Below, piece by piece: positions 9,759 through 22,011 of a DNA stretch of 64,000 nucleotides (its first letter is position 1; each line of letters starts with the position of its first letter). Both the position numbers and the translations under genes were made by a program. The DNA lies in contig CACIXL010000004.1 in the NCBI GenBank assembly GCA_902590625.1, positions 1 through 64,000 of the forward strand, written 5' to 3'. Source of the stretch: an uncultured Pelagibacteraceae bacterium (GTDB lineage: Bacteria > Pseudomonadota > Alphaproteobacteria > Pelagibacterales > Pelagibacteraceae). The notes beneath the pieces are model-generated. The model saw only the letters and a list, made by a program, of their open reading frames with translations, made no database searches and was not told the origin of the DNA.

Positions 9759-11805
9759 GATAACAATAAATGGAAAAGAGATTGAGTTTGAAAAAGGAAT
9801 GACAGTCCTTCAAGCATGCGAGCTTGCAGATGTTGAAATACCAAGATTTTGCTATCATGAAAAACTATCAATAGCTGGAAATTGTAGAATGTGTTTAGTT
9901 GAATTAGAAAAAGCACCTAAACCAATTGCATCTTGCGCTATGCCAGCTGCAGAGGGAATGAATATAAAAACAAATACTACTTTTGTAGAAAAAGCTAGAA
10001 AAGGTGTAATGGAATTTTTACTAGCTAATCATCCACTAGATTGTCCAGTGTGCGATCAAGGTGGAGAATGCGATTTACAAGACCAGTCCCTTTATTATGG
10101 AGTAGATAAATCAAGATTTGTTGAAAATAAAAGAGAAGTAAAAGAAAAATATATGGGACCTTTAATTAAAACCCAAATGACAAGATGCATTCATTGTACA
10201 AGATGTGTGAGATTTGCGACAGAAGTTGCCGGAGTTCCAGAAATAGGAGCTATTGGAAGAGGAGAAAATATGGAAATCACGACTTACTTGGAAAAATCCA
10301 TGGAGTCAGAGTTGTCTGCTAATGTTATTGATTTGTGTCCGGTGGGAGCACTTACATCTAAACCTTATGCTTTTGAAGCAAGACCATGGGAGCTTAAAAA
10401 AACAGAAAGTATAGATGTGATGGATGCAGTGGGTTCAAATATAAGAGTTGATACTTACAATTGGGAAGTAAAAAGAATTTTACCAAGATTAAATAATCAA
10501 ATTAATGAAGAGTGGATATCTGACAAAACAAGATATTCTTGTGATGGATTATTAAAACAAAGACTAGATGTTCCGTTTATAAAAAAAAATAATAAATTAC
10601 AAAAATCTACTTGGGTTGAAGCTATAAATCTTTTAGTTGATAAAATTCATTCAGTTCAACCGAATGAAATAGCTGGGCATATTGGCGATATGATCAATAT
10701 GGAAAATGCTCTGAGCTTCAAGAAATTCTTTAAAATATTAAAAAGTGAAAATTTGGAATTTAGAGAAAAAAATTTTTACATAAACCAAGATGAAAAAATG
10801 AACTATATTTTTAATTCTTCTATAGCAGGAATTGAAGATACAGACTTAATTTTACTAGTTGGAACCAACCCAAGACATGAAGCATCAATTTTAAACGCTA
10901 GAATAAGAAAAACATTTGTACAAAAAAAAATCCCGATTTTCTCAATAGGAAATCCAGGTGACTTAACTTATGAATATGAAATAATTGGTGATAGCACTGA
11001 AGATATTAAAAAAATTTTAAATAAAGAACATGACTTTTCTCAAAAACTTTTATCAGCAAAAAAACCAATAATCATTATTGGAGAGTCAGCTTTAGAGCTT
11101 AAGAGCGGAGGATATATATTTGAAGAATTTAAAAGATTTTTAATAAAAAATAATTTAATTAATGAAAACTGGAATGGATTGAATATACTTGTACAAAATG
11201 CGTCAACTGTAGGTCTTTTAGATTTAAAAATTTTTCAAGATAAAAAAGAAAAATCTTCATCATTTTTTGATGATTTGAAAAATAGAAAATTCAAACTTTT
11301 ATATTTATTAGGTTCTGACAATTTAGAATTTCAAAAAAATGATGAATTTATTGTTTATCAAGGAAGCCATGGAGACAGAGGTGCAGAAATCGCAGATTTA
11401 ATTTTACCAAGCGCAACATATACAGAACAAAATGGTTTGTATGAAAATCTTGAAGGAAGAATACAAGAATGTAAAAAGGCATCTTATCCAATCGGGGAAG
11501 CTTTAGAAGATTGGAAAATATTCAACCAAATTATTAAAAAATTAGGTTCTAAAGATTACAAAATTAATTTTGATGAGCTAAGAAAAGAAGTTTTAGAAAC
11601 TGCTCCAAATTTTTCAGGTATAAACGAATTGCCAAAAAAATCAGTAATTAAAACAAATAATATTGAAACAAGTTTTTTTAGTGAGAAGATTTTAGTAAGA
11701 GAACTTGACTATTATTACACAAACTCTATTTCACGCTCATCAAAAACAATGAGTGAGTGTCGTCAAATTCGTCAAAAAATTAAAAAAGATGGAACAAATA
11801 ATTAA
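9751..11805 (+). CDS. nuoG: NADH-quinone oxidoreductase subunit G (ORF track starts at 9724; ATG at 9751 more likely)
   Basis: [28 protein letters not shown]...[18 protein letters not shown]...[15 protein letters not shown]. Confidence 0.96.
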   Translation: MPKITINGKEIEFEKGMTVLQACELADVEIPRFCYHEKLSIAGNCRMCLVELEKAPKPIASCAMPAAEGMNIKTNTTFVEKARKGVMEFLLANHPLDCPVCDQGGECDLQDQSLYYGVDKSRFVENKREVKEKYMGPLIKTQMTRCIHCTRCVRFATEVAGVPEIGAIGRGENMEITTYLEKSMESELSANVIDLCPVGALTSKPYAFEARPWELKKTESIDVMDAVGSNIRVDTYNWEVKRILPRLNNQINEEWISDKTRYSCDGLLKQRLDVPFIKKNNKLQKSTWVEAINLLVDKIHSVQPNEIAGHIGDMINMENALSFKKFFKILKSENLEFREKNFYINQDEKMNYIFNSSIAGIEDTDLILLVGTNPRHEASILNARIRKTFVQKKIPIFSIGNPGDLTYEYEIIGDSTEDIKKILNKEHDFSQKLLSAKKPIIIIGESALELKSGGYIFEEFKRFLIKNNLINENWNGLNILVQNASTVGLLDLKIFQDKKEKSSSFFDDLKNRKFKLLYLLGSDNLEFQKNDEFIVYQGSHGDRGAEIADLILPSATYTEQNGLYENLEGRIQECKKASYPIGEALEDWKIFNQIIKKLGSKDYKINFDELRKEVLETAPNFSGINELPKKSVIKTNNIETSFFSEKILVRELDYYYTNSISRSSKTMSECRQIRQKIKKDGTNN

Positions 11806-12812
11806 TGATGGAGTATTTGCAAATTTTAGGAAGCGAAGTTTATAAAATTTTATTTTTATTAGTGCCAATACTAGTTTCAGTAGCCATGATTGTATGGTTG
11901 GATAGAAGGGTATGGGGTTTAGTACAAAAAAGAAAAGGACCAAATGTTGTAGGTCCGTTTGGTTTGCTTCAAACATTAGCCGATGCATTAAAATATATTT
12001 TTAAAGAAATTATTATTCCAGCTAGTGCAAATAAAGCGGTATTTATACTTGCTCCCATTGTAACGATGACTTTAGCTTTAGTTGCTTGGGCGGTTATTCC
12101 AATGAGTGAAGATTTAGTATTGTCTGATATTAATGTCGGCATATTATATTTATTTGCTGTTTCTTCTTTAGGTGTCTATGGCATTATAATGGGTGGATGG
12201 GCGTCAAATTCTAAATATCCATTTTTAGGCGCTATTAGGTCTGCAGCTCAAATGGTCTCTTATGAAGTTTCTATCGGAATAATAATTATTAATGTTTTAT
12301 TGTGCGTTGGATCGTTAAACTTGAAAGATATTGTCTTGGCACAAAAAGAATTATGGTACGTAATTCCTCTTTTTCCAATGTTCGTGATTTTTTTTATTTC
12401 TGCATTAGCAGAGACTAATAGACCTCCTTTTGATTTACCTGAAGCAGAAGCCGAGTTAGTGGCTGGATATCAAACTGAATATTCTGGAATGATGTATGCT
12501 ATGTTTTGGCTTGGTGAATATGCAAACATTCTTTTGATGTGTGCAATGGGTTCAATACTTTTCTTAGGCGGTTGGTTGCCAATTATAGATATTTATCCAA
12601 TTAATATAGTACCAGCTCCAATCTGGATGATTTTAAAAATTTTATTTTTATTTTTATTATTTGCCTTAATAAAGGCAATAGTACCAAGATACAGATATGA
12701 TCAATTGATGAGACTAGGATGGAAAATATTTCTTCCATTTTCTTTAATATATTTAGTATTAACTGCAAGTTTTTTATTTTATTTTGATAAATTACCAAAA
12801 GGAAACTTTTAA
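11805..12812 (+). CDS. nuoH: NADH-quinone oxidoreductase subunit H
   Basis: [64 protein letters not shown]. Confidence 0.98.
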   Translation: MMEYLQILGSEVYKILFLLVPILVSVAMIVWLDRRVWGLVQKRKGPNVVGPFGLLQTLADALKYIFKEIIIPASANKAVFILAPIVTMTLALVAWAVIPMSEDLVLSDINVGILYLFAVSSLGVYGIIMGGWASNSKYPFLGAIRSAAQMVSYEVSIGIIIINVLLCVGSLNLKDIVLAQKELWYVIPLFPMFVIFFISALAETNRPPFDLPEAEAELVAGYQTEYSGMMYAMFWLGEYANILLMCAMGSILFLGGWLPIIDIYPINIVPAPIWMILKILFLFLLFALIKAIVPRYRYDQLMRLGWKIFLPFSLIYLVLTASFLFYFDKLPKGNF

Positions 12813-13297
12813 TGACTCTTAATAGAATTTTTAAAACTATTTTTTTAGTTGAGTTTATCAAAGGTTTATTAATGGCCATTAAAGAAATGTTTAAAAAATC
12901 TAAAACCGTAAATTATCCGTTTGAGAAAGGTCCAATAAGCCCTCGTATGAGAGGAGAACACGCTTTAAGAAGATATCCAAATGGTGAGGAAAGATGTATA
13001 GCTTGTAAACTTTGTGAAGCAGTGTGTCCTGCCCAAGCTATTACAATCGAGTCGGCTGAAAGATCAGATGGTAGTAGAAAGACTACTAGATACGATATCG
13101 ATATGTTGAAATGTATTTATTGTGGTTTATGTCAAGAGTCGTGTCCTGTAGAAGCTATAGTACAAGGGCCAAATTTTGAATTTGCAACAGAAACAAGAGA
13201 AGAACTTTATTACAATAAAGAAAAACTGTTAGACAACGGCGACAGATGGGAGTCAGTCTTGGCTAAGAATATTAAGCTAGATAAACCTTATAGATAA
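12812..13297 (+). CDS. nuoI: NADH-quinone oxidoreductase subunit I
   Basis: [18 protein letters not shown]...[18 protein letters not shown] two 4Fe-4S motifs. Confidence 0.98.
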   Translation: MTLNRIFKTIFLVEFIKGLLMAIKEMFKKSKTVNYPFEKGPISPRMRGEHALRRYPNGEERCIACKLCEAVCPAQAITIESAERSDGSRKTTRYDIDMLKCIYCGLCQESCPVEAIVQGPNFEFATETREELYYNKEKLLDNGDRWESVLAKNIKLDKPYR

Positions 13298-13921
13298 ATG
13301 TTAGTTCATTCTGTATTTTTTTATTTTTTTTCCATTATAGCAATTTTTTCATCTCTAATGGTAATCACATCAAGAAATACTGTCAATTCAGTTTTCTTTT
13401 TAATTTTAGATTTTATATCAGTTGGATGTCTTTTTATAATGGTCGGAGCTGAATTTTTAGGAATGATTATTTTAATTGTTTATGTTGGAGCTGTAGCAGT
13501 TTTATTCTTATTTGTGGTAATGATGCTTAACGTAGCTGAACAAAAACAATCTTGGTTTATTGGAAAAAAATCAACTCATATCCCAATAGGACTAATAGTA
13601 AGTGTTTTAATACTTTTAGAGCTATTAGTGGTAGTTGGTGGCTGGAAATACAAAGATGATCTAATGTCAAGCAGCACTTTAAATTTATCAGATATTTCAA
13701 ACACGCATCAGTTAGGTTTAGTTATGTACACTGATTACATTTTATACTTTCAAATAGCTGGTGTCATACTTCTTTTATCAATGATAGGGGCAATACTTTT
13801 AACATTTAGACAAAGAAAAGGAGTAAAAAAACAAAGTTATTTTAATCAAATTTCAAGAAATCCATCATCATCAATTGAGCTTAAAGATGTGGAGAGCAAT
13901 AAAGGGGTAAAAATTGATTGA
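13298..13921 (+). CDS. nuoJ: NADH-quinone oxidoreductase subunit J
   Basis: Position in operon; [29 protein letters not shown]. Confidence 0.95.
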   Translation: MLVHSVFFYFFSIIAIFSSLMVITSRNTVNSVFFLILDFISVGCLFIMVGAEFLGMIILIVYVGAVAVLFLFVVMMLNVAEQKQSWFIGKKSTHIPIGLIVSVLILLELLVVVGGWKYKDDLMSSSTLNLSDISNTHQLGLVMYTDYILYFQIAGVILLLSMIGAILLTFRQRKGVKKQSYFNQISRNPSSSIELKDVESNKGVKID

Positions 13922-14225
13922 AATTGGACTAGGTCATTATTTATCACTAGGTGCAATAATATTCTTTTTAGGTGTAATTGGCATTTTTTTAAATAGAAAA
14001 AACGTAATTGTAATATTAATGTCTATTGAATTAATATTGTTATCAGTAAACATAAATTTAATATCATTCTCGATTTTTTCTGGAGATATAGTTGGACAAA
14101 TATTTACAATGTTAATTTTGACAGTGGCTGCAGCTGAAGCGGCAATAGGATTAGCGATAATTGTTATTTATTATAGAAACAGAGGCTCAATAAGAGTTGA
14201 AGATATCCATGGAATGAAAGGATAA
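13914..14225 (+). CDS. nuoK: NADH-quinone oxidoreductase subunit K
   Basis: [22 protein letters not shown]...[24 protein letters not shown]. Confidence 0.96.
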   Translation: MIEIGLGHYLSLGAIIFFLGVIGIFLNRKNVIVILMSIELILLSVNINLISFSIFSGDIVGQIFTMLILTVAAAEAAIGLAIIVIYYRNRGSIRVEDIHGMKG

Positions 14226-16133
14226 ATGGAGTACGCTATAATTTTTTTACCCTTAGTTGGATCTATACTTGGCTTTTTAGGCAAATCATTAATTAAATAT
14301 TTTTCTGAAATTACCACGAGTTTATTCGTAAGTATTTCAGCTGTGTTTTCAATTATTTTGTTTTGGAATGGAATTCAAAATAATTCATACGGTAATTTTA
14401 AAATATTTGAATGGATTAGCTCAGGAAATTTTGTTGCTAATTGGTCAATAAATATTGATCCTTTAAGTTCAGTGATGTTAGTAGTTGTTACTTTTGTTTC
14501 AGCATTGGTGCATATTTATTCTATTGGTTACATGAGCCATGATCCGCATAAACCAAGATTTATGTCTTACTTATCCTTATTTACGTTTTCAATGTTAGTT
14601 CTTGTTGTGTCAGATAACTTTCTTCAATTATTTTTTGGCTGGGAAGGAGTAGGTCTATGTTCTTATCTGTTAATTGGTTTTTGGTATAAAAAAGAGAGCG
14701 CAAATAATGCAGCAATAAAAGCTTTTATTGTAAACAGAGTGGGTGATTTTGGTTTAGCGATTGGAATTTTTCTTATATTTTTTTATTTCGGTACGATAAA
14801 TTTTCAAGAAGTTTTTGAATTAGCTCCACAATTTATTGAAAAAAAATTAGTATTCTTTGGTTTTGAGACAACTTTAATCACATTGATTTGTTTATTTTTA
14901 TTTATCGGAGCGATGGGTAAATCAGCCCAATTTTTATTACATACCTGGTTACCAGATGCGATGGAAGGGCCCACACCAGTTTCAGCACTTATTCATGCAG
15001 CTACAATGGTGACAGCTGGTGTATTTTTAGTTGTTAGATGTTCTCCATTATTTGAATATTCTCAAACTGCTTTGAACCTAGTTACAATAGTTGGAATGAT
15101 TACTGCAATTTTTGCAGCGTCAGTTGCTCTTGTTCAGAATGATATCAAAAAAATAGTTGCTTACTCAACTTGTAGTCAATTAGGTTACATGTTTTTTGCT
15201 GCAGGTGTAGGTGCTTATCATGTAGCAATGTTTCATTTATTCACTCATGCTTTTTTTAAAGCTTTATTATTTCTAGGTTCTGGATCTGTAATTCATGCGT
15301 TTAAAGATGAACAGGATATAAGGAATATGGGTGGTGTGAGAAAAAAACTTCCTTATACCTATGTTTTTATGTTGATAGGAACTTTGGCGTTAACTGGATT
15401 TCCTTTTTTATCTGGATTTTACTCTAAAGATGCAATTATTGAATTTGCTTATTTAAGAAATTCTTCCCTGGGAAACTATGCAGCAACTATTGGAATTTTT
15501 ACAGCATTCTTAACTTCAATTTATTCTTGGAGATTATTTTTCAAAACATTTCACGGTCCATACAATAATTTGAAAGTACCAATAAATGAAACTCATGAGT
15601 CTCCTTTTGTAATGTTAGGTCCTTTATTATTTTTAGCTATTGGTGCAATTTTTGCCGGTTATTTTTTTAAAACGACATTTATTGGACATCACAGTAATGA
15701 ATTCTGGCAGTCATCAATATTTTTTCTTAATGAAATAAAACACGATCCGATTCCTTTATGGTTTTTAATTTTAACACCAGTATTAGTAGTTATTTCTATA
15801 CCGATCTCATATTACTATTTTATTTCTGACACTAAAATTCTTGAGGAATTTAAAAATACTAATTCACCACTTTATAGTTTTTTACTTAATAAATGGTATA
15901 TAGATGAACTATACGATTTATTATTTGTGAAATCTGCTAAAAAAATCGGCTCTTTTTTTTGGAAAAAAGGTGACTTAGGTTTTATAGATAGATTTGGCCC
16001 TGACGGTATTTCAAAATTAATAAAAAAACTTTCTGACAAAGCAGGTATTTTTCAAACAGGATTTATATATGATTATGCTTTTGTAATGTTGATAGGTTTA
16101 TCAATTCTACTCACTTATTTGATTTTAAATTAA
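14226..16133 (+). CDS. nuoL: NADH-quinone oxidoreductase subunit L
   Basis: FFGWEGVGLCSYLLIGFWYKKESANNAAIKAFIVNRVGDFG...HTWLPDAMEGPTPVSALIHAATMVTAG. Confidence 0.98.
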   Translation: MEYAIIFLPLVGSILGFLGKSLIKYFSEITTSLFVSISAVFSIILFWNGIQNNSYGNFKIFEWISSGNFVANWSINIDPLSSVMLVVVTFVSALVHIYSIGYMSHDPHKPRFMSYLSLFTFSMLVLVVSDNFLQLFFGWEGVGLCSYLLIGFWYKKESANNAAIKAFIVNRVGDFGLAIGIFLIFFYFGTINFQEVFELAPQFIEKKLVFFGFETTLITLICLFLFIGAMGKSAQFLLHTWLPDAMEGPTPVSALIHAATMVTAGVFLVVRCSPLFEYSQTALNLVTIVGMITAIFAASVALVQNDIKKIVAYSTCSQLGYMFFAAGVGAYHVAMFHLFTHAFFKALLFLGSGSVIHAFKDEQDIRNMGGVRKKLPYTYVFMLIGTLALTGFPFLSGFYSKDAIIEFAYLRNSSLGNYAATIGIFTAFLTSIYSWRLFFKTFHGPYNNLKVPINETHESPFVMLGPLLFLAIGAIFAGYFFKTTFIGHHSNEFWQSSIFFLNEIKHDPIPLWFLILTPVLVVISIPISYYYFISDTKILEEFKNTNSPLYSFLLNKWYIDELYDLLFVKSAKKIGSFFWKKGDLGFIDRFGPDGISKLIKKLSDKAGIFQTGFIYDYAFVMLIGLSILLTYLILN

Positions 16134-16136
16134 AAA

Positions 16137-17624
16137 ATGGACTTTCCAATTTTATCTACTCTTATATTTTTACCATTAGTAAGTTCACTCTTTATTTTTA
16201 TATCCAGAGGGCAAAAAAACAATAATAGCGCAATTTACATTTCTTTATTTAGTAGTTTAGCAACATTTATTTTGTCTTTATTTGTTTGGTATTCAATGGA
16301 TTATACATCAGCAGATTTTCAATTCTTAGAGGAACAATCCTGGATTAATGATTTTATTAAATTTAAACTCGGTATAGACGGAATCTCAATCCTCTTTATA
16401 GTCCTTACAACATTAATAACTCCTATTTGTATCATCTCATGCATTAATAGCGTTAAAGATAGAATCAAAGAGTTTTTAATAGCGATTTTGATATTAGAAA
16501 CTTTCATGATTGGAGTTTTTTGCTCATTAGATTTAGTTGTATTTTATTTATTCTTTGAGGCTGGATTAATCCCAATGTTTTTAATCATAGGGGTTTGGGG
16601 TGGACCAAGAAGAGTGTATTCAGCGTTTAAATTTTTTCTATTTACTCTATTAGGATCAGTTTTGATGCTTGTTGCTATTATTGCCATCTATTGGATAACA
16701 GGAACAACTGATGTCACTCAAATTTACGAAATAAAAATACCTAAAGAATATCAAAATTTATTATGGTTAGCTTTTTTCATTTCTTTTGCTGTGAAAACAC
16801 CTATGTGGCCAGTTCACACTTGGTTACCTGATGCGCATGTTGAAGCGCCTACAGCTGGATCAGTAATACTAGCTGCAATACTTCTAAAAATGGCTGGATA
16901 TGGTTTTTTGAGATTTTCTCTACCCATGTTTCCACTAGCTTCAGAATTTTTTACACCATTAATTTTTACTCTAAGCATTATTGCAATTATTTACACATCT
17001 TTAGTTGCTTTAATGCAAGAGGATATGAAAAAATTAATTGCATATTCTTCAGTTGCTCACATGGGTTATGTAACTCTTGGAATATTTACATTTACCAAAC
17101 AAGGAATTGAAGGAAGTGTTTTTCAGATGATTAGTCATGGATTGATTTCAGCAGCTCTATTCTTATGCGTAGGGGTTGTTTATGACAGGTTACATTCCAG
17201 AATGATCGGTACGTATGGCGGATTAGTAAATTATTTACCAAAATATTCTTTTTTGTTTATAGTCTTTGCTTTAGCTGGATTGGGCCTTCCTGGGACGTCT
17301 GGCTTTTTAGGTGAGTTTTTAGTTTTAACAGGAACTTTTCAGAAGAATTATTTGGTTGCAATGTTAGCTACATTTGGAGTCGTCCTAGGAGCTGCATACA
17401 TGCTTTGGCTTACAAAGAGAGTTATTTTTGGTGTAACTAAAAATGATCAAATTAAAAATTTAAAAGATGTTAATAAATTAGAAATAATTGTTTTAGGTAT
17501 TTTAGCTGTCTTAGTTATTTTTTTTGGTTTTTTTCCGGTTCCATTAATGGAAACTTTAAATATTTCAGTAGACAACTTAATAAATAACTATGAAACTGCT
17601 GTTCAAATAGAGAGTTTAAATTAA
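16137..17624 (+). CDS. nuoM: NADH-quinone oxidoreductase subunit M
   Basis: YLFFEAGLIPMFLIIGVWGG...VKTPMWPVHTWLPDAHVEAPTAGSVILAAILLKMAGYG. Confidence 0.98.
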   Translation: MDFPILSTLIFLPLVSSLFIFISRGQKNNNSAIYISLFSSLATFILSLFVWYSMDYTSADFQFLEEQSWINDFIKFKLGIDGISILFIVLTTLITPICIISCINSVKDRIKEFLIAILILETFMIGVFCSLDLVVFYLFFEAGLIPMFLIIGVWGGPRRVYSAFKFFLFTLLGSVLMLVAIIAIYWITGTTDVTQIYEIKIPKEYQNLLWLAFFISFAVKTPMWPVHTWLPDAHVEAPTAGSVILAAILLKMAGYGFLRFSLPMFPLASEFFTPLIFTLSIIAIIYTSLVALMQEDMKKLIAYSSVAHMGYVTLGIFTFTKQGIEGSVFQMISHGLISAALFLCVGVVYDRLHSRMIGTYGGLVNYLPKYSFLFIVFALAGLGLPGTSGFLGEFLVLTGTFQKNYLVAMLATFGVVLGAAYMLWLTKRVIFGVTKNDQIKNLKDVNKLEIIVLGILAVLVIFFGFFPVPLMETLNISVDNLINNYETAVQIESLN

Positions 17625-17625
17625 T

Positions 17626-19041
17626 ATGATAAATAATTTAAATATATTACTTCCAGAAATTTTTTTAACATTATCAATTTTTTCTATTTTGATGATCGGA
17701 GTGTTCATAAAAAATAGTTTTAATTTAGTTTTCAACCTTAGTTCATTAATTATTTTTTTGACAGTCGTAATAATTTTAAACACTCCAAATAACTTAGAAA
17801 AAATATTTTTAGAAAGCTTCACAAGAGATGCTTTTTCGAATTTTTTTAAAATATTAATTCTTATCTCAAGCTTATTTGTGCTTAATTCATCAAAAAATTA
17901 TATTTTAGATAAAAAGTTATCAAAATTTGAGTATCCAATAATAATATTAATTTCAATTTTAGGTATGTTTTTCATGGTAAGTTCTAACGATATAATTTTA
18001 TTTTATTTAGGCTTAGAATTACAATCATTGTCACTATATATCTTAGCTTCAATTGATAGAGATAATTTAAAGTCATCTGAGTCTGGTATAAAATATTTTG
18101 TCTTAAGTGCTTTATCATCAGGTTTATTACTTTATGGTTGCTCTTTATTATATGGATTCACAGGCTCAACTAATTTTGATTTAATTGCGAACGAACTAGG
18201 TAAAGAAAATACAGGTGCGGTGTTTGCCATGGTGTTTATTTTGGTTGGTCTTGCATTTAAAGTTTCGGCAGTTCCTTTTCATATGTGGACACCTGATGTG
18301 TATGAAGGAGCACCAACATCTATAACGAGTTATTTTGCAGTAGTTCCAAAAGTTGCTGGACTAGCAGTTTTAATTAAGTTTATGCTAATTCCTTTTTCAA
18401 AAATATTAATGGAGTGGCAAACTATAATTATTTTTATATCTATCGCCTCAATGATTTTAGGGGCAGTTGCTGCGATCGGACAGAAAAATATTAAGAGGTT
18501 ATTGGCTTATAGTTCAATAGGACACGTAGGATATGCTTTAGCGGGGGTAGCAACTGGAGTGATCTCTGGTTATGAGAGTTCAATAGTTTATATTTCTATT
18601 TATGTTGTAATGAATCTTGGTGCTTTTTCATGTTTGTATCTATTAAAAAAAGATGGCGAGTATAAAGAAAATATTTCTGACTTATCAGGTATTTCAAAAA
18701 AACATCCAATCTTAGCTATATCATTTTTAGTAATACTATTCTCTTTAGCAGGCATTCCTCCACTTGGAGGATTTTTTGCTAAATTTTACGTTTTTACTGC
18801 GGTAGTTGAACAACAGATGTATGCTTTAGCAATAATAGGATTATTAACCACTGTAATATCCGCCTTTTATTATCTTAAAATAATTAAGACTATTTATTTT
18901 GATGACAGTGTTATTAATTTCGATAATACAAAAAATAAATTTGCTCAACTATCGATTTTTATAAGTTGTAGTATTTTGCTAACTTTCTTCTTGTACCCCT
19001 CAGTTTTGAGCAATGTAGTGGACACATTATTTTTAAATTAA
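17626..19041 (+). CDS. nuoN: NADH-quinone oxidoreductase subunit N
   Basis: FYLGLELQSLSLYILAS...FKVSAVPFHMWTPDVYEGAPTSITSYFAVVPK. Confidence 0.97.
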   Translation: MINNLNILLPEIFLTLSIFSILMIGVFIKNSFNLVFNLSSLIIFLTVVIILNTPNNLEKIFLESFTRDAFSNFFKILILISSLFVLNSSKNYILDKKLSKFEYPIIILISILGMFFMVSSNDIILFYLGLELQSLSLYILASIDRDNLKSSESGIKYFVLSALSSGLLLYGCSLLYGFTGSTNFDLIANELGKENTGAVFAMVFILVGLAFKVSAVPFHMWTPDVYEGAPTSITSYFAVVPKVAGLAVLIKFMLIPFSKILMEWQTIIIFISIASMILGAVAAIGQKNIKRLLAYSSIGHVGYALAGVATGVISGYESSIVYISIYVVMNLGAFSCLYLLKKDGEYKENISDLSGISKKHPILAISFLVILFSLAGIPPLGGFFAKFYVFTAVVEQQMYALAIIGLLTTVISAFYYLKIIKTIYFDDSVINFDNTKNKFAQLSIFISCSILLTFFLYPSVLSNVVDTLFLN

Positions 19042-19610
19042 TGAAATTGAGATTACTTAAATTTAAAAGTGTTAAAAGCACAAACGATGTAGCTTTAATG
19101 CTCATAAAGAGAGATAATATAAAGCCTTCAATAATCTTATCTGAGCGCCAGACAAAAGGCAGAGGTACTATGGGAAAAAAATGGATTTCAAAAAAAGGAA
19201 ATTTATTTTTAAGTATTTTTTTTGATATGAGTAAAAAGAAAATAGATTTTAAGAAATTTGCAATTATAAATGCATATTTGCTAAAAAGTGTTCTTGCTAA
19301 AAAATTTTCAAATAAAATTAAAATCAAATGGCCTAACGACCTTTTATTTAAAAAAAAAAAAATTTGTGGAATTTTACAAGAGACCGTTATTAATGCAGGA
19401 AAACAATTTTTAATAGTTGGAATAGGAATAAATACTAATTTAGATCCAAAAAACAGGAGTTTTCCCTCTACTTCATTGAAAAATATTACAAATAAAAATA
19501 TAGATAATAAAAAACTATTTATTATGATTAAAAAAAACTATGAAAAACTTTTATTTAAAGTTAATAAAAATTCATTTTCAGAGTTAAAAAAATTTACACA
19601 AAAAATATGA
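19041..19610 (+). CDS. birA: Biotin--[acetyl-CoA-carboxylase] ligase (catalytic domain, no N-terminal HTH)
   Basis: SERQTKGRGTMGKKWISKKGNLFLSIFFD...IKIKWPNDLLFKKKKICGILQE. Confidence 0.92.
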   Translation: MKLRLLKFKSVKSTNDVALMLIKRDNIKPSIILSERQTKGRGTMGKKWISKKGNLFLSIFFDMSKKKIDFKKFAIINAYLLKSVLAKKFSNKIKIKWPNDLLFKKKKICGILQETVINAGKQFLIVGIGINTNLDPKNRSFPSTSLKNITNKNIDNKKLFIMIKKNYEKLLFKVNKNSFSELKKFTQKI

Positions 19611-20353
19611 AATATTTAATTGGTGATATAGGAAATACCTCTACAAAAATATGTATTTTGAGCAGAAAATTTAAAATTTTGAGATCGTATAATTTCGACA
19701 CTAGTAAGATGTATAAAAATAACCTTTTAAAAAAGATCATTGGAAAAAAAACAAATAAAAATATAAATCCAGTCTTTCTATTTTCAAGTGTTGTACCAAA
19801 GGTATTTATGAATATTAAAAATAATTTAAAGTCGACTAAATTTAAAATATTAGAAATTAAGAACTTGAAATTAAATAAAATTATTAAAATTAATATAAAA
19901 AATAAAAAAAAATTAGGCTCAGATAGAATAGCAAATGCAATTGGTGCAAAAAAATTAAAAAATTGTCTAATTATAGATTTTGGAACAGCAACTACGTTCG
20001 ATGTTATTAAAAATGGTATATATGAAGGAGGGGTAATTGCACCTGGTGTAAATCTTTCCATAAAAAATTTAAGTCAAGCAACTGCCTTACTCCCTTTAAT
20101 TAATTTAAAAATCCATCAAAAAACTTACGGAAAAAATACAATCGAGGCTCTTAATGCTGGTTTTGTATGGGGCTATGAGGGTTTAATAAACAATATTATA
20201 GATAAAATAATTTCTAGAAGTAAAATTAAATACAAAATTTTACTTACAGGTGGATATGCAAACTTTTTTAATAAAATGATAAAAAAAAAAGCAGCAATAG
20301 ACCAAGATATAACTATCAAAGGAATAGCAAATGCTTATAAGGAATTAATATGA
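19607..20353 (+). CDS. coaX: Type III pantothenate kinase
   Basis: MKYLIGDIGNTSTKICIL...LGSDRIANAIGAKK..LIIDFGTATTFDVI..GGVIAPGVNLS. Confidence 0.93.
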   Translation: MKYLIGDIGNTSTKICILSRKFKILRSYNFDTSKMYKNNLLKKIIGKKTNKNINPVFLFSSVVPKVFMNIKNNLKSTKFKILEIKNLKLNKIIKINIKNKKKLGSDRIANAIGAKKLKNCLIIDFGTATTFDVIKNGIYEGGVIAPGVNLSIKNLSQATALLPLINLKIHQKTYGKNTIEALNAGFVWGYEGLINNIIDKIISRSKIKYKILLTGGYANFFNKMIKKKAAIDQDITIKGIANAYKELI

Positions 20354-22011
20354 GTAAAGAAAAATTAATTTTTTGTCCATTAGGTGGATCTGGAGAAATA
20401 GGAGGCAATATGAATTTATATGCCTATGGAGCAGACAATAATCAAAAATGGATAATAGTTGACATGGGCGTTTCTTTTGCCGATGACTCGGTTCCTGGTG
20501 TTGATTTAATAATGCCAGATGCAGGATTTATAATTGATAAAAAGGATGATTTACTTGGGATAGTTTTAACACATGCTCATGAGGATCATATTGGAGCCGT
20601 TGCACATATTTGGCCTAGTCTAAACTGTAAGATTTATGCCACACCATTCACTGCTGCATTAATTTTAGAAAAATTTAAGGAAAAAAAAATTGATATATCG
20701 TCTTTCTTAAATGTTGTACCTTTGAATAGTAAAATTAAACTTGGAGCATTTGATATTGATTTTGTAACATTAACTCATTCTATTTTAGAGCCTAACGGGT
20801 TAAGTATCAAAACTCCGCTTGGTACAGTTCTTCACACTGGTGATTGGAAAATTGACCCTAATCCACTGATTGGGGGTCAAATAGACGAAAAAAAACTAAA
20901 ATCTATAGGTGAAACCGGAGTGTCTGCAATGATCTGCGACTCAACAAACATCTTTAGTCCTGGGAGGTCAGGTTCAGAGTCAGATGTACGAGATAGTTTA
21001 TTAAGAATAATGGAAATTAAAACTAATAGAATTTTGGTAACTTCTTTTGCATCTAATGTGGCAAGAATGGAGTCTATATTTTATTGTGCAAAAAAAACGG
21101 GGCGAAACATATGTCTAGTTGGGCGGTCAATGCAAAGAATATATAAAGCAGCAAAAAAGTGCGGTTACCTTAAAGGTTTAATTGAGCCATTAGAACCGAG
21201 AGATGCAAAAAAAGTTTCAAAAAACAAAATTTTATATTTAGCAACTGGAAGTCAAGGGGAGCCCATGGGAGCAATGAACAGAATTATCAATGGTGTACAC
21301 CCAGATGTTTTTATAGAAGGTGGTGATTGTGTAATTTTTTCATCTAAAATTATACCTGGCAACGAAAAAAAATTATATTCCATACAAAATTTAATTGTAA
21401 AAAATAAGATAGAGATAATAAGCGAAGAAAATGCTTTCGTACATGTTTCTGGTCATCCTAATCGAGACGATTTAAAGGATATGTATAATTGGGTAAAGCC
21501 TCAATGTGTTATTCCTGTACATGGTGAACATAGACACATGGCTGAGCATGTTTTGTTTGCAAAAGAAATGCAAGTTCCAAAAACTTTATTAATTGAAAAC
21601 GGAGATATTATAAAGTTATTACCTGGAGATAAGCCTGAAATTATAGATAAAGCACCGTCTGGTAAAATTTATTTAGATGGAACCATTAATGTTGAAACTG
21701 ACTCTCAATCAATTAAAGATAGAAAAAATCTATCGATTAATGGATATTTAGAAATCACTCTTTTAGTATCTAATAGCGGGAAAATAAAAAAACCAATTAT
21801 ATCATTCAGAGGCATTCCTGAAAAAGAAAATTCTGAGCATTTTATTTTTGATATGGAAGATGAAATTTTAAATATTTGTAGAACTTTTTCTTTAGAAAAC
21901 AAAAATCAACAAAAAAATCTAATAGAAACCATTAAGCAAAATTGCAGAAGAATCGTTAGAGAAAAAACTGGAAAAAAACCGTTTACAAACATAAATATAG
22001 CGAGAGTCTAG
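20350..22011 (+). CDS. rnj: Ribonuclease J family (metallo-beta-lactamase/beta-CASP)
   Basis: LTHAHEDHIGAVAHIWPSLNCKIYATPFT...CDSTNIFSPGRSGSE...LATGSQGEPMGAM...HVSGHPNRDDLKDMYNWVKPQCVIPVHGEHRH. Confidence 0.95.
   Translation: MSKEKLIFCPLGGSGEIGGNMNLYAYGADNNQKWIIVDMGVSFADDSVPGVDLIMPDAGFIIDKKDDLLGIVLTHAHEDHIGAVAHIWPSLNCKIYATPFTAALILEKFKEKKIDISSFLNVVPLNSKIKLGAFDIDFVTLTHSILEPNGLSIKTPLGTVLHTGDWKIDPNPLIGGQIDEKKLKSIGETGVSAMICDSTNIFSPGRSGSESDVRDSLLRIMEIKTNRILVTSFASNVARMESIFYCAKKTGRNICLVGRSMQRIYKAAKKCGYLKGLIEPLEPRDAKKVSKNKILYLATGSQGEPMGAMNRIINGVHPDVFIEGGDCVIFSSKIIPGNEKKLYSIQNLIVKNKIEIISEENAFVHVSGHPNRDDLKDMYNWVKPQCVIPVHGEHRHMAEHVLFAKEMQVPKTLLIENGDIIKLLPGDKPEIIDKAPSGKIYLDGTINVETDSQSIKDRKNLSINGYLEITLLVSNSGKIKKPIISFRGIPEKENSEHFIFDMEDEILNICRTFSLENKNQQKNLIETIKQNCRRIVREKTGKKPFTNINIARV

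Noticed and set aside
19041-19610. BirA missing its HTH domain as truncation
   Set aside because: Monofunctional (class I) biotin ligases without HTH are common; the catalytic domain is intact.
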